A DNA stretch of 48,704 nt from Lactobacillus colini (GTDB lineage Bacteria; Bacillota; Bacilli; Lactobacillales; Lactobacillaceae): NCBI RefSeq assembly GCF_017874575.1, contig NZ_JAGGLU010000014.1:1-48704 (forward strand). The letters are read 5' to 3'. Shown here in pieces: positions 24,218-32,739 of this stretch. The notes under the pieces were generated by a model, which was given only the letters and a program-made list of their open reading frames with translations, was not told where the DNA came from and did no database searches. The position numbers and the translations under genes were made by a program. The stretch's first letter is position 1. Each line of letters opens with the position of its first letter.

Positions 24218-25061
24218 AAGCCAGCGAATTTTGATTATTGTTCTTACTCTAACAATTGGGATCCTAGCAGTGGTGTCATATTTTTGGACTAGAGATAGTG
24301 TGCATGCTTTAGAAAATAGGCAAAGATCAGCTCTTTCACCTGTAATTATGATCCCCGGCAGTAGTGCGACGGTTAACAGGTTCGATACACTGGTTGAAGA
24401 AATAAATAAACACACTTCTCAAAAACATAGTTTATTAAAGGTTAAGGTTTTTGATAGCGGTAAAATTTCATATTATGGCAAGATAAAAAGAAGAGATACT
24501 GAGCCATTTATTGTGGTCGGATTTGAAAACAATAAAGATGGCTACAATAATATAAAAAAACAAGCCCAAATGTTCAATAAGGCCTTTAACCAGTTGAAAG
24601 AAACCTATAATTTTAATAATTTCAAAGGGATTGGTCATTCTAATGGTGGGCTAATTTATACATATTATCTTGAACATTATTTTAATGAAAAACAGATTCA
24701 AATTAAGCGTCTAATGACAATTGGAACCCCATATAACTTTGCTGAACCTACTTCTCGTCGAACTGATATGTTAAAGGACTTTATTAAATATAGAAAAAAT
24801 CTGCCTAATAACTTAATCATGTATTCGATTGCTGGTTCAGAAAATTATATAGAAGATGGGCTTGTGCCAGTAAGTAGTGTTTTGGCTGGCAAGTATGTTT
24901 ATCAAGGTGCGGTAAAGCAATATACACAGATAACTGTTACAGGCAAATTAGCACAACATTCAGCACTTCCTCAAAATAGTGAAGTTTTAGATTTAATTCA
25001 AAAATATGTTTTAAATCAACCTCAAATCAACAGCCGTCAAAATCAACAAAGAGATCGCTAG
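24210..25061 (+). CDS. Membrane-anchored alpha/beta hydrolase, DUF915 family
   Basis: A 283-aa hydrolase with an N-terminal membrane anchor or uncleaved signal (about 5-22) and an external catalytic domain. Visible features are the oxyanion segment VIMIPGSSAT, the nucleophile elbow GIGHSNGGLI, the acid region EDGLVPVSS and the likely catalytic His in AQHSALP. DUF915 proteins are predicted lipases/esterases of the Firmicute surface; the substrate is unknown. I chose the ATG at 24210 (with gaggcg upstream) over an ATG at 24192; it overlaps the EIIC-like gene by 8 nt, so the two are coupled and probably act on one pathway. Confidence 0.85.
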   Translation: MRKSQRILIIVLTLTIGILAVVSYFWTRDSVHALENRQRSALSPVIMIPGSSATVNRFDTLVEEINKHTSQKHSLLKVKVFDSGKISYYGKIKRRDTEPFIVVGFENNKDGYNNIKKQAQMFNKAFNQLKETYNFNNFKGIGHSNGGLIYTYYLEHYFNEKQIQIKRLMTIGTPYNFAEPTSRRTDMLKDFIKYRKNLPNNLIMYSIAGSENYIEDGLVPVSSVLAGKYVYQGAVKQYTQITVTGKLAQHSALPQNSEVLDLIQKYVLNQPQINSRQNQQRDR

Positions 25062-25079
25062 TGATTAATTAAACAAACT

Positions 25080-25124
25080 AAAAAGCTGATAATCAATGCT
25101 TGAGCAAAGATTATCAGCTTTTTT
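25080..25124 (+). terminator. Terminator after the DUF915 hydrolase
   Basis: aaaaagctgataatc pairs with gattatcagcttttt, a perfect 15-bp stem with T-run. It may also serve the convergent minus-strand gene. Confidence 0.9.
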
Positions 25125-25142
25125 AATTATTAACGAAAGAGA

Positions 25143-25508
25143 TTATTCGTCAATTTCATCAATCTTGATGTCGACAACGAAGGCTTGAGGAGCACCAGCT
25201 GCTTCTGCAATCTTCTTTTGGTAGTCGTCATCTTCGTGGATAGTTGCAGTACCAATAATACGTACGTTGGTGTGACTTGGCTTGTCTGCAACAACAACGG
25301 CAACTTTTGAACCGTTCTTTAAGTTTTCATAAGCATGAGCTTTAGTCTTTTCAAGGTATTGTAAGTGATTGTCATCAAGCACATGCATAGATTGCTTAGG
25401 ACCAACTTGAGGCATACCGTTAGCATCAACAGTTGCTAAGAATGCCAAGTGAGTCTTGAAGAATTCTTTTTGTTCATCAGTAAGTGTGGTTGAATCTAAT
25501 TTTTTCAT
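25143..25508 (-). CDS. Pyridoxamine 5'-phosphate oxidase-like flavin-binding protein
   Basis: A 121-aa split-barrel protein of the PNPOx-like superfamily, small FMN-, F420- or haem-binding proteins. The pattern FFKTHLAFLATVDANGMPQVGP at the N-terminus and GSKVAVVVAD...VRIIGTATI in the middle are the fold's hallmarks (the first strand pair and dimer interface). The C-terminus is acidic (KIDEIDE). Ribosome site aaggag lies 11 nt upstream. True PLP synthesis is unlikely because the protein is about half the length of PdxH. Confidence 0.82.
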   Translation of the reverse strand: MKKLDSTTLTDEQKEFFKTHLAFLATVDANGMPQVGPKQSMHVLDDNHLQYLEKTKAHAYENLKNGSKVAVVVADKPSHTNVRIIGTATIHEDDDYQKKIAEAAGAPQAFVVDIKIDEIDE

Positions 25509-25785
25509 AGAAAATACGCTCCTTTAATTAATTGAAAATGACTAAATGTCCCTTTCAACTGATAAGTATACACTATTTTTTTAGATTTAAAAAAATATAA
25601 GTCTCAGAAATTCCAAAAATTTTTTCTTAATTTTAGCGATAATTAATCTGTTTAGTTACTAATAATATCTAAATTTTTAATATCTATTATACTAAAATAT
25701 GAATAAGGTTAATATTTGTTTAAGTGGTATTGATTTTCTCCATCTTAGAAACTACTATATTAACGGATAAAATATTTAGCAAATA

Positions 25786-25936
25786 AACTGTTAGGTGAGA
25801 CTCCTACGTGAAAACATGCTGTCGCTCAGAAACATCCAGAGATGCCAATGGGTCAGACAGAGGCTGTCGATATAAGGCAGACTCCAGAACAGCTAGCAAC
25901 ATGCTTACGTCACGTAGTGTTAAAGCTGAACGACGA
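25786..25936 (+). promoter_or_regulatory. M-box (ykoK) Mg2+ riboswitch
   Basis: The conserved blocks of the M-box aptamer appear in order: ctgttaggtgagactcct, gctgtcgctcagaaacatcc, agagatgccaatgggtcag, then a variable arm, and atgcttacgt...gtgttaaagctgaacga. A terminator hairpin follows at 25959-25990, and the next gene is an MgtA-type Mg2+ ATPase. High Mg2+ should stabilise the aptamer and allow termination. This explains the gap between 25508 and 26029. Confidence 0.93.
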
Positions 25937-25958
25937 GTATAGAAATATTCTTGGATAG

Positions 25959-25990
25959 GAACCGATGCAGTTATTGCTTCGGCTCTTTTT
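25959..25990 (+). terminator. M-box expression-platform terminator
   Basis: gaaccgatgca pairs with tgcttcggctc (two mismatches), loop gttat, followed by T5. Confidence 0.85.
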
Positions 25991-26028
25991 GTTTGTTTGC
26001 ATAGCGAAGTTTAGGAAGGTAGTTGATT

Positions 26029-28707
26029 ATGATGAAGCAACTTACAAATTCTGTAAAAAAACAAACTGCAGACACCAAGTTGGTGCAAAAAATCGCCCAA
26101 CAAGATAAGAAACATGTTCTTAAAGAATTAGATACTTCTCTTGATGGCTTATCAGCAATTCAAGTTACTCAACATCGGGAAAAATGGGGTAAAAACGAGT
26201 TAGAAAATAAATCTAAAAATACTAAGTGGCATTTTTTGGTTCAGTCATTTATGACACCATTTACTTTAGTGTTGTTATTATTAGCTGTGATATCTTTATG
26301 TACAGACTATCTTTTTGTTCCAGATGATCAGAAGGATTTGAGTACGGTCATTATTATGCTGGTTATGGTATTTATTTCTGGAATTATTAGTTTTATTCAG
26401 AATGTTAGAACTAATGATTCAGTTGAAAACTTGCTCAATATGATTTCTGATACAACAGGTCTAAAAAGAGATGGTCAAGAAAAAGAAATGTCTACTAAAG
26501 AATTAGTTGTAGGCGATATTGTGAATGTAACTGCCGGTGATATTGTGCCAGCAGATATCCGTTTATTAGGTAGCAAGGATCTATTTTGTTCTTCAGCTTC
26601 TCTGAATGGTGAATCAGAACCTGTTGAAAAAAATGCCAATCAAAAGCCAGTAGCCGATAATTTAGAAGATTATTTAGATTATCCTAATGTTATTTATGAG
26701 GGAACTACGATTGTTTCTGGATCTGGGGTAGGGGTTGTTTTTGCCACTGGGGAAAGGACAATTTTTGGTAAGTTAGCTCAGAATATTTCTCGTAAAGAAG
26801 TCAAAGAAACAACCTTTGATAAAGGAATTAAAAATATTTCTAAGTTATTGTTGACGATGACTGCAATTATTGCACCTTTAGTATTCATCATTAATGGTCT
26901 AACTAAGGGAAATTGGCTGAATGCATTAATTTTTGCTATTGCAACAGCAGTTGGTTTGACACCAGAAATGTTGCCAGTAATTGTGACTAGCAATCTTGTC
27001 AAAGGATCAGTTGAGTTATCTAAGCATGATACAATTGTAAAAAGAATGAATTCAATGCAGAATTTTGGCGCAATTGATATTTTATGTACTGATAAGACTG
27101 GTACTTTAACGCAAGAACAAGTTATTTTGAATAGGTTTTATAATTTAAATCTGCAATCTGATAAGAATATTTTAGAATTGGCATATTTAAATAGCTTTTA
27201 TCAGACTGGAAATAAAAACTTAATCGACAAGGCGATCGTTAAAGCTGCTAAAGTAATTGATACCGATGGCATATTAATGAAATACAGCAAAGTAGATGAA
27301 CTGCCATTTGATTTTAAACGACGTCGTTTGAGTATTTGTGTTGATGACGGTCAAAAGCAAGAATTAATTACTAAGGGTGCAGCAGAAGAAATGCTTGCTT
27401 GCGCAAATAGGATTAAGTTGGACCAAGCAATCTTGCCTTTAACTGCTCAAGAGCGGGACAAAATTTTAGAAAATATTAAAACTTTGAATGAAGATGGCTT
27501 TAGAGTAGTTTTATTAGGTTATAAGCCTCTTGAAAATGTAACTAGTATAAGTGTTGAAGATGAGGACAATTTAATTCTTTGTGGGATACTTGCCTTTATT
27601 GATCCGCCAAAGACAAGCGCTAAGAGTACAATGAAGCAATTAAAGGTAGATGGCATTACTGTAAAGATTCTAACTGGTGATAATGCAGCAGTAACTAGAA
27701 ATGTTGCTAAGCAAGTGGGATTAGATGCTGATAAAGTGTATTCTGAAAAGGATTTTGCTGGTAAGACTGATTCTGAGATGAAAAAAATGGTGGAAGAGTG
27801 CGATATTTTTGTCAAGCTTTCACCAGAAATGAAGGCTAGAATTATTGAACTTCTAAAAGAAAATCAACATTCAGTTGCCTATATGGGAGATGGAATCAAT
27901 GATGCTTCAGCAATGAAATCAGCAGATGTAGCAATTTCAGTTGATTCAGGAGCTGACATTGCCAAAAAATGTGCCGATATTATTCTCTTGAAAAAAGACC
28001 TTCATGTTCTAGAACAAGGAGTAAGGATTGGACGGCAGGTTTTTGGCAATACAATGAAGTATATAAAAATAACCTTATCGTCAAATTTCGGTAATATTTT
28101 ATCGATTTTGGTTGCATCATCATTTTTACCATTTTTGCCAATGTTACCTATTCAGTTATTAGTATTAGACTTAATGTATGGTACGAGTTGTTTATCAATT
28201 CCATTTGACAAAATGAGTAACCAATATCTGAAAAAGCCGCGTAAATGGAAGGTCGATAAACTACCTAAGTTTATGCTTTGCCTAGGGCCAACTTCTTCAG
28301 TATTTGATATTATTACTTTTTCTGTATTATACTTTGTCGTTTGCCCACAAGTTGTTGGCAGTAGCTATGCTTTAGCTAGTTCTAGCCAAAAGACAGTGTT
28401 TGCGGCAGTATTTTGCACTGGATGGTTTATTGAATCACTTTGGACTCAAGAAATGATTATCCATGTTTTGCGTGCACCGGGGATGCCATTTATTAAGCAG
28501 CATGCAACTTGGATTGTTACACTTGCGACAATTGGGATTGCTAGCGTAGGTACTATAATTCCATTTACTTCTTTAGGAAGAAAGATGGACTTCGGCAATA
28601 TTCCAGTATCTTATTTGGCTATTGTATTTGTTATCTTAGTAGTCTACCTATTATTCACCACGTTAGTTAAGAGAGTTTACTTAAAGCATGAAGAATATTT
28701 GATTTAA
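26029..28707 (+). CDS. mgtA: Magnesium-translocating P-type ATPase
   Basis: Imports Mg2+ at the expense of ATP (P-type 3B family). About 892 aa with an N-terminal cation-ATPase domain, the actuator motif SLNGESEPVEK, the phosphorylation motif CTDKTGTLT (about 351), KGAAEE, the hinge MGDGINDASAMKSADV (about 624-639) and a C-terminal membrane block. TAVGLTPEMLPVIVTSNL is the MgtA-type M4 segment. The ATG at 26029 is 9 nt after aggaagg; TTG at 26023 and ATG at 26032 are alternatives. Controlled by the M-box upstream. Confidence 0.95.
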   Translation: MMKQLTNSVKKQTADTKLVQKIAQQDKKHVLKELDTSLDGLSAIQVTQHREKWGKNELENKSKNTKWHFLVQSFMTPFTLVLLLLAVISLCTDYLFVPDDQKDLSTVIIMLVMVFISGIISFIQNVRTNDSVENLLNMISDTTGLKRDGQEKEMSTKELVVGDIVNVTAGDIVPADIRLLGSKDLFCSSASLNGESEPVEKNANQKPVADNLEDYLDYPNVIYEGTTIVSGSGVGVVFATGERTIFGKLAQNISRKEVKETTFDKGIKNISKLLLTMTAIIAPLVFIINGLTKGNWLNALIFAIATAVGLTPEMLPVIVTSNLVKGSVELSKHDTIVKRMNSMQNFGAIDILCTDKTGTLTQEQVILNRFYNLNLQSDKNILELAYLNSFYQTGNKNLIDKAIVKAAKVIDTDGILMKYSKVDELPFDFKRRRLSICVDDGQKQELITKGAAEEMLACANRIKLDQAILPLTAQERDKILENIKTLNEDGFRVVLLGYKPLENVTSISVEDEDNLILCGILAFIDPPKTSAKSTMKQLKVDGITVKILTGDNAAVTRNVAKQVGLDADKVYSEKDFAGKTDSEMKKMVEECDIFVKLSPEMKARIIELLKENQHSVAYMGDGINDASAMKSADVAISVDSGADIAKKCADIILLKKDLHVLEQGVRIGRQVFGNTMKYIKITLSSNFGNILSILVASSFLPFLPMLPIQLLVLDLMYGTSCLSIPFDKMSNQYLKKPRKWKVDKLPKFMLCLGPTSSVFDIITFSVLYFVVCPQVVGSSYALASSSQKTVFAAVFCTGWFIESLWTQEMIIHVLRAPGMPFIKQHATWIVTLATIGIASVGTIIPFTSLGRKMDFGNIPVSYLAIVFVILVVYLLFTTLVKRVYLKHEEYLI

Positions 28708-28715
28708 AAATTAAT

Positions 28716-28757
28716 AAGGACCGTAGTTTATTTTGAGATAAGCTACGGTCCTTTTTT
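28716..28757 (+). terminator. Terminator after mgtA
   Basis: aaggaccgtag pairs perfectly with ctacggtcctt, then a T-run. Confidence 0.92.
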
Positions 28758-28769
28758 GACATTATTAAA

Positions 28770-28907
28770 TTATTTGATAAATGGAATATTAGAAAGAATA
28801 TTCTGAATTTCAGGAATATGGTAACGGATTGTTGACCAGTTAATGCCATAACTAGCAAGACTAAAGATCACTATTATTCCAACAAATAAAATCGTACTTT
28901 TCTTCAT
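28770..28907 (-). CDS. 45-aa single-span membrane peptide, unknown
   Basis: A short frame opening with Met-Lys-Lys-Ser and a hydrophobic span (residues 5-20, TILFVGIIVIFSLASY), followed by an amphipathic tail (IRYHIPEIQNILSNIPF). A weak ribosome site (cgaggt) lies about 12 nt upstream. It is convergent to mgtA, whose terminator follows its stop. Its composition is like a real small membrane protein or a cleavable signal sequence. Mg2+ transporter loci often carry small membrane peptides, but the strand and the missing M-box make a link speculative. Confidence 0.45.
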   Translation of the reverse strand: MKKSTILFVGIIVIFSLASYGINWSTIRYHIPEIQNILSNIPFIK

Positions 28908-28981
28908 AAGATATTGTCTACCTCGTCTGATTTTAGTTATAAAAATATTTTATCATGCGAAATTTTATAAGAAAATCAAAA

Positions 28982-29497
28982 CTACTTATCTATCTTTTTG
29001 ATTGTTCCATTGGTGTAAACCAGATAATTATGACCACTATCATCTAAGGCATAAAAGTAGTCATTTTTGGCAGAGGTGCCATTGAGGACGAACCAATCTT
29101 TTTTACCTTTCTTTTTATTAAGATAAGCAATGACAGCTTGAGAATTTTTTAACTCAACTTTAGAAGATGAAGTTTTCTTATTGCTAGAAGTACTACTTGA
29201 GGATTGTTTCTTAGCTTTAGAAAAGTTAGCCTGTTTAATGTATTGATTAGCTCCGATTTTATAGAATTTGACTTTTTTGATGGTTTTACTGCCAAAGGTC
29301 TTTAAAGAAGTTCCTTTGGGAAGTGTACCTGTAACTTTTCCTTTAGAGTTATAGACATATGATTTTTGGTATAATTTTCGCTTAATTCCTTTAGTTTGAG
29401 CTTGGGTAAGCTTAGTAGGAATAATATATGGTGATATAGTTGTGCAAAAGCCTAATAGGGATGTCCCAATTATAATTTTGTAAAGACCTTTTTTCAT
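28982..29497 (-). CDS. Secreted SLAP-like (S-layer-type) surface protein
   Basis: A 171-aa protein with a signal peptide (about 5-34, ending near TQAQT) and a domain resembling the Lactobacillus S-layer C-terminal repeat (SLAP), which binds the cell wall: KRKLYQKSYVYNSKGK, TLPKGTSLKTFG and KFYKIGANQYIKQANF (about 39-95). A Ser/Lys linker (about 97-112) leads to a C-terminal segment (AVIAYLNKKKG...YLVYTNGTIKKI). ggaggt-type site before the ATG (aggaggtt). The function is probably structural or wall-associated. Confidence 0.75.
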   Translation of the reverse strand: MKKGLYKIIIGTSLLGFCTTISPYIIPTKLTQAQTKGIKRKLYQKSYVYNSKGKVTGTLPKGTSLKTFGSKTIKKVKFYKIGANQYIKQANFSKAKKQSSSSTSSNKKTSSSKVELKNSQAVIAYLNKKKGKKDWFVLNGTSAKNDYFYALDDSGHNYLVYTNGTIKKIDK

Positions 29498-29569
29498 GTA
29501 AAAAGAAACCTCCTTTGCGTGAGATAATTAATTGTTAATTCTAATTATAGACGCATTTTTTGTAAAAAT

Positions 29570-29595
29570 AAAAGCATACCGTAAGGTATGCTTTT
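29570..29595 (-). terminator. Terminator of the alpha/beta hydrolase gene
   Basis: aaaagcatacc pairs perfectly with ggtatgctttt, loop gtaa. Symmetric, so it may act in both directions. Confidence 0.85.
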
Positions 29596-29619
29596 ATGAC
29601 ATATGAATGAGTTTAAAGC

Positions 29620-30621
29620 TTAGAGGTTCTTTTTGAAGAAACTATCGAATTTATCGAATGGAATTTTATCCATCTGATCATATAGGTCTACATGAGTTGC
29701 GTTAGGAACAATAACCAATTCTTTAGGATCTTTCAAACGCTTGTAAGCACGTTCAGCCATGTAGCGTGAATGGGCCTTTTCACCAGTGACGATTAACTTA
29801 GGTGCCGTAATTGTTTCAATATTTTGTTGAAGTGGGAAGTTATAGTAACCCATTGGAGTAAGGGCATCCCAAGCAGCGTTTGAGTTTATTGAGCGTGGGT
29901 GGAAGGCACGTTTAACATAATAATTGAAGAAATCCCGAGTTACAGGATCAGCATCTTCTGGCAAAGTCTTGCCAAACATCTTGTTAAAATATACCGGTTT
30001 GTTTTTTTCGTCAAAGACTAATTCGTGAGGACCAGGAATTGCGCCATTTTCTACTTCTTCCCAGCGCTTTTGTGCGAGATATTGCTTTTCGAGCTCACGT
30101 TGTTGGTCAGTCTTGGTATCGTTTAGTCCTTTCCACATTGATTCAGACATGTCATACATTACACTAGTAGCAACAGCCTTAATGCGGACATCAATTGCAG
30201 CAGCTGTTAATACGTGTGATCCTAAGCCGCAGATACCAATTGCTCCAATACGTTCACGATCGACGAAGTTTTGCATCCCTAAAAAGTCAACAGCAGCACT
30301 ATAATCTTCAACAAAAATGTCAGGTGAAGCCATATTGCGGCGACTGCCAGAACTTTCGCCAGTCATTGATTGATCAAAAGCAAGAGTTACAAATCCACGT
30401 TCTGCCAAAGTTTGAGCATAAAGTCCAGAAGATTGTTCTTTGACAGCTCCAAATGGGCCAGAGATTGCGATTGCTGCATATTTTTGATTATCGTTAAAAT
30501 CCTTAGGTAAGTAAAGATGTCCTGCCAAAGTGAATCCATAGCGGTTACTAAAGGAAACGTTTTGAACATTAATATCAGAATCTATCTTAAATACACGGGT
30601 ATCATTTGCTAGTTTACTCAT
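29620..30621 (-). CDS. Alpha/beta hydrolase with cysteine nucleophile elbow (COG1073-like)
   Basis: A 333-aa cytosolic alpha/beta hydrolase of the dienelactone-hydrolase/YcjY-like group. ISGPFGAVKEQSSGLYAQ contains the oxyanion turn, AFDQSMTGESSG is a family motif, and the nucleophile elbow reads AIGICGLGSH, placing Cys where Ser is usual. The acid is probably in the LIVTGEKAHSRYM region, and His in NATHVDLYD. Similar proteins are annotated as esterases or C-C hydrolases; the substrate is unknown. gaggaag precedes the ATG. Divergent from a LysR gene that probably regulates it. Confidence 0.82.
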   Translation of the reverse strand: MSKLANDTRVFKIDSDINVQNVSFSNRYGFTLAGHLYLPKDFNDNQKYAAIAISGPFGAVKEQSSGLYAQTLAERGFVTLAFDQSMTGESSGSRRNMASPDIFVEDYSAAVDFLGMQNFVDRERIGAIGICGLGSHVLTAAAIDVRIKAVATSVMYDMSESMWKGLNDTKTDQQRELEKQYLAQKRWEEVENGAIPGPHELVFDEKNKPVYFNKMFGKTLPEDADPVTRDFFNYYVKRAFHPRSINSNAAWDALTPMGYYNFPLQQNIETITAPKLIVTGEKAHSRYMAERAYKRLKDPKELVIVPNATHVDLYDQMDKIPFDKFDSFFKKNL

Positions 30622-30732
30622 AAGACTTCCTCTTTTCTAATTTGATGGTTTTATTTTAAAATTTATATTTTAGCATGTAAAAGATTTATGAGTTATACTG
30701 AAGTATAGATTATAGTTATGGAAGTGTTAAAA

Positions 30733-31602
30733 ATGGACATTAGGGTCTTGAGGTACTTCTTGGTTATTTGCCAAGAAAAAAATATAACCCGGGCAGCACA
30801 AAGATTGCATTTATCACAACCGTCACTATCTAAGCAGATTAAGGATTTAGAAGATGAATTAGGGGTAACGTTATTTATGCGTGGTCATCGCAAGATTACC
30901 TTAACTGAGGAGGGATACTTCTTGCGTGACCGTGCTAAAGAGATTGTGAACTTGACGGACGATACTGCTAATAGCTTAGAAAAGACTAAAATTATTTCTG
31001 GCACCTTGAGAATAGGTCTAGGAGAAAGTCCTGCCATATATCCGATTATGCAGCTACTAAATAGGCTAATTTTGAACTATCCCGAGATCAAAATTGAACT
31101 AGTTGATGATATTGCGGATACTGTTGAGAGAAGGCTTAATCAAGGAACATTAGACTTTGGAATTGTTATGGGGGATCGGCTTTTAGATGATTTTGATAGT
31201 ATAATTTTGAAGCCCAAGAACGAATTTGTAGCTGTTTTTGATGGCAAGTTACCACTAGCCCAAAAGGCCCTAATTAAGCCACAAGACTTGGTAGATTATC
31301 CTTTAATTATTACTAGTCAGACTCATGTGGAAGGAAAGTTTAAGGACTGGTTTGGTAAGTATTATCCTAAGATTAACATTGTAGCTAATAGTAATCTTTC
31401 TTATAATGGTTCTTTATTAGCACAGGCTGGACATTTGGTGCATATAACTTATCGCGATATTGCTGATATTGATCGAACTAATTTAGTCCAGAGACCACTT
31501 TCTCCAAATGTTTGGGATAAAAATACTTTAATCTGGAAGAAAGACATTAAGCAATCCAATCTTGAACGCTTATTTTTAAATGAAATAAAAAAATTATCTT
31601 AA
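30733..31602 (+). CDS. LysR family transcriptional regulator
   Basis: An LTTR with the N-terminal helix-turn-helix (MDIRVLRYFLVICQEKNITR, then AAQRLHLSQPSLSKQIKDLE) and the effector domain (about 90-285). I favour the ATG at 30733, giving 289 aa, because ggaag lies 8 nt upstream and family members begin with this Met-Asp-Ile-Arg; an ATG at 30718 adds five residues. Divergent from the alpha/beta hydrolase, its most likely target. Confidence 0.87.
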   Translation: MDIRVLRYFLVICQEKNITRAAQRLHLSQPSLSKQIKDLEDELGVTLFMRGHRKITLTEEGYFLRDRAKEIVNLTDDTANSLEKTKIISGTLRIGLGESPAIYPIMQLLNRLILNYPEIKIELVDDIADTVERRLNQGTLDFGIVMGDRLLDDFDSIILKPKNEFVAVFDGKLPLAQKALIKPQDLVDYPLIITSQTHVEGKFKDWFGKYYPKINIVANSNLSYNGSLLAQAGHLVHITYRDIADIDRTNLVQRPLSPNVWDKNTLIWKKDIKQSNLERLFLNEIKKLS

Positions 31603-31607
31603 ATAAA

Positions 31608-31635
31608 AAAGCGCCAAATTTAGCGTGGCGTCTTT
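31608..31635. terminator. Short convergent hairpin
   Basis: aaagcgcca pairs with tggcgtcttt (one mismatch), flanked by A and T runs between the convergent LysR and NUDIX genes. Confidence 0.5.
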
Positions 31636-32038
31636 AAAAATCTAAAAAATTATTTGCCTCTTGGAGACAGTTGAATAAAGCAGGACGAGAGAGTAGATCT
31701 TTAGCAGTCTTTAGGTCAACCCACTTGCCGTCGACAATTTCTTCTGGTTGCCAGATCGGAACTTGTTGTTCATCAAATTGCGCTAAGAATAAAGTAACTA
31801 GCTTGTCTTGACCAGAAGCAACAGGGTAGGTAAGACTAGTCTTAAATTGAGACAGAAAGTTAGGTCTAAGACCTGTTTCTTCAAATACTTCTCGATGAGC
31901 AGCTTGTAAGGTGGTCTCATGATTTTCTAAATGGCCTTTAGGAAAGCCCCAAGTTCTGTGCCATAGACTCTGAACAATTAGGAATTTGCGTTCAGTCTCA
32001 ATTGTACGAAAAATAATTGCTCCAGCTGAATATTCCAT
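31634..32038 (-). CDS. NUDIX hydrolase (diadenosine tetraphosphatase-like)
   Basis: A 134-aa NUDIX protein with a complete box, G-x5-E-x7-REVFEETGL, starting GHLENHE at about residue 36. SAGAIIFR at the N-terminus and WGFPKGHLE are typical of bacterial/eukaryotic Ap4A hydrolase-like members. It cleaves a nucleoside diphosphate linked to another moiety; the exact substrate is not decided by sequence. The gene stands alone. Confidence 0.88.
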   Translation of the reverse strand: MEYSAGAIIFRTIETERKFLIVQSLWHRTWGFPKGHLENHETTLQAAHREVFEETGLRPNFLSQFKTSLTYPVASGQDKLVTLFLAQFDEQQVPIWQPEEIVDGKWVDLKTAKDLLSRPALFNCLQEANNFLDF

Positions 32039-32142
32039 TTTGCATTTCCCCTAATAATTAATTTTGTAGAATAAGGATATTTTAGCACTTAATTTTCGTT
32101 ATAATAAATAATGTTGAGAATTTTGTTATTTGGAGGACTCTT

Positions 32143-32571
32143 TTGAAAAAAATTGACGCAGACCAGTTATTGAAAAGGCTTGAATTGATAGATACATTAT
32201 TTCAATTGATGTTGGGTATCCTTTTTATGTATTCGGGATTAACTCAGGACCAGAATGTTATGGCTAGGATGTGCATTGTTAGCTTATTCATTCTATTGGT
32301 AATTACTGAACACTACTTGAGTTCTTGGAAGAAAGAATGGTTTCCAGATCATGATGATGAAGTATTACAAGAAGCACTTGGTGGTAATAAAGCTGTTACG
32401 CTAATCGCTGTAGCGATAACCATGTTTATAATAATTGCTGCAATTGCATTTTTATTTTTTAAGTTTAAGATTTCATTACTTTTAATGTTTGGAATTGTAA
32501 TTGTCGCCATAAATTTATTAAATATCGGATTAGAAATCTTAATAGCTATTTTAGAGAAATTTATTAGCTAG
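32143..32571 (+). CDS. Four-helix membrane protein, unknown
   Basis: A 142-aa protein with four hydrophobic segments (about 17-32, 45-62, 82-108, 112-138) and an acidic loop (DHDDEVLQEALGG) between the second and third. Starts with TTG at 32143, supported by tggagga. Not recognised; no enzyme motif. Single-gene unit with its own terminator. Confidence 0.65.
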   Translation: MKKIDADQLLKRLELIDTLFQLMLGILFMYSGLTQDQNVMARMCIVSLFILLVITEHYLSSWKKEWFPDHDDEVLQEALGGNKAVTLIAVAITMFIIIAAIAFLFFKFKISLLLMFGIVIVAINLLNIGLEILIAILEKFIS

Positions 32572-32576
32572 TATTA

Positions 32577-32602
32577 GGTCACCTTTGAGAGGTGACTTTT
32601 TT
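32577..32602 (+). terminator. Terminator after the 142-aa membrane protein
   Basis: gtcacct pairs with aggtgac, loop ttgag, then T6. Confidence 0.85.
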
Positions 32603-32739
32603 GATGACTTAAATAATTATAAAAAATAAAATAAGATCTTAAATTTTTATAATTATTTATTTTATTTTTTGGATTACTCGTGTAATATACTTATATGTAG
32701 TTTTTTAGGTATTTAATTAAATTAATTTGGAGGGATTAA

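Noticed and set aside
24182..24415. Antisense frame opposite the start of the DUF915 hydrolase
   Set aside because: It overlaps two well-supported plus-strand genes, lacks a ribosome site and has no recognisable domain.
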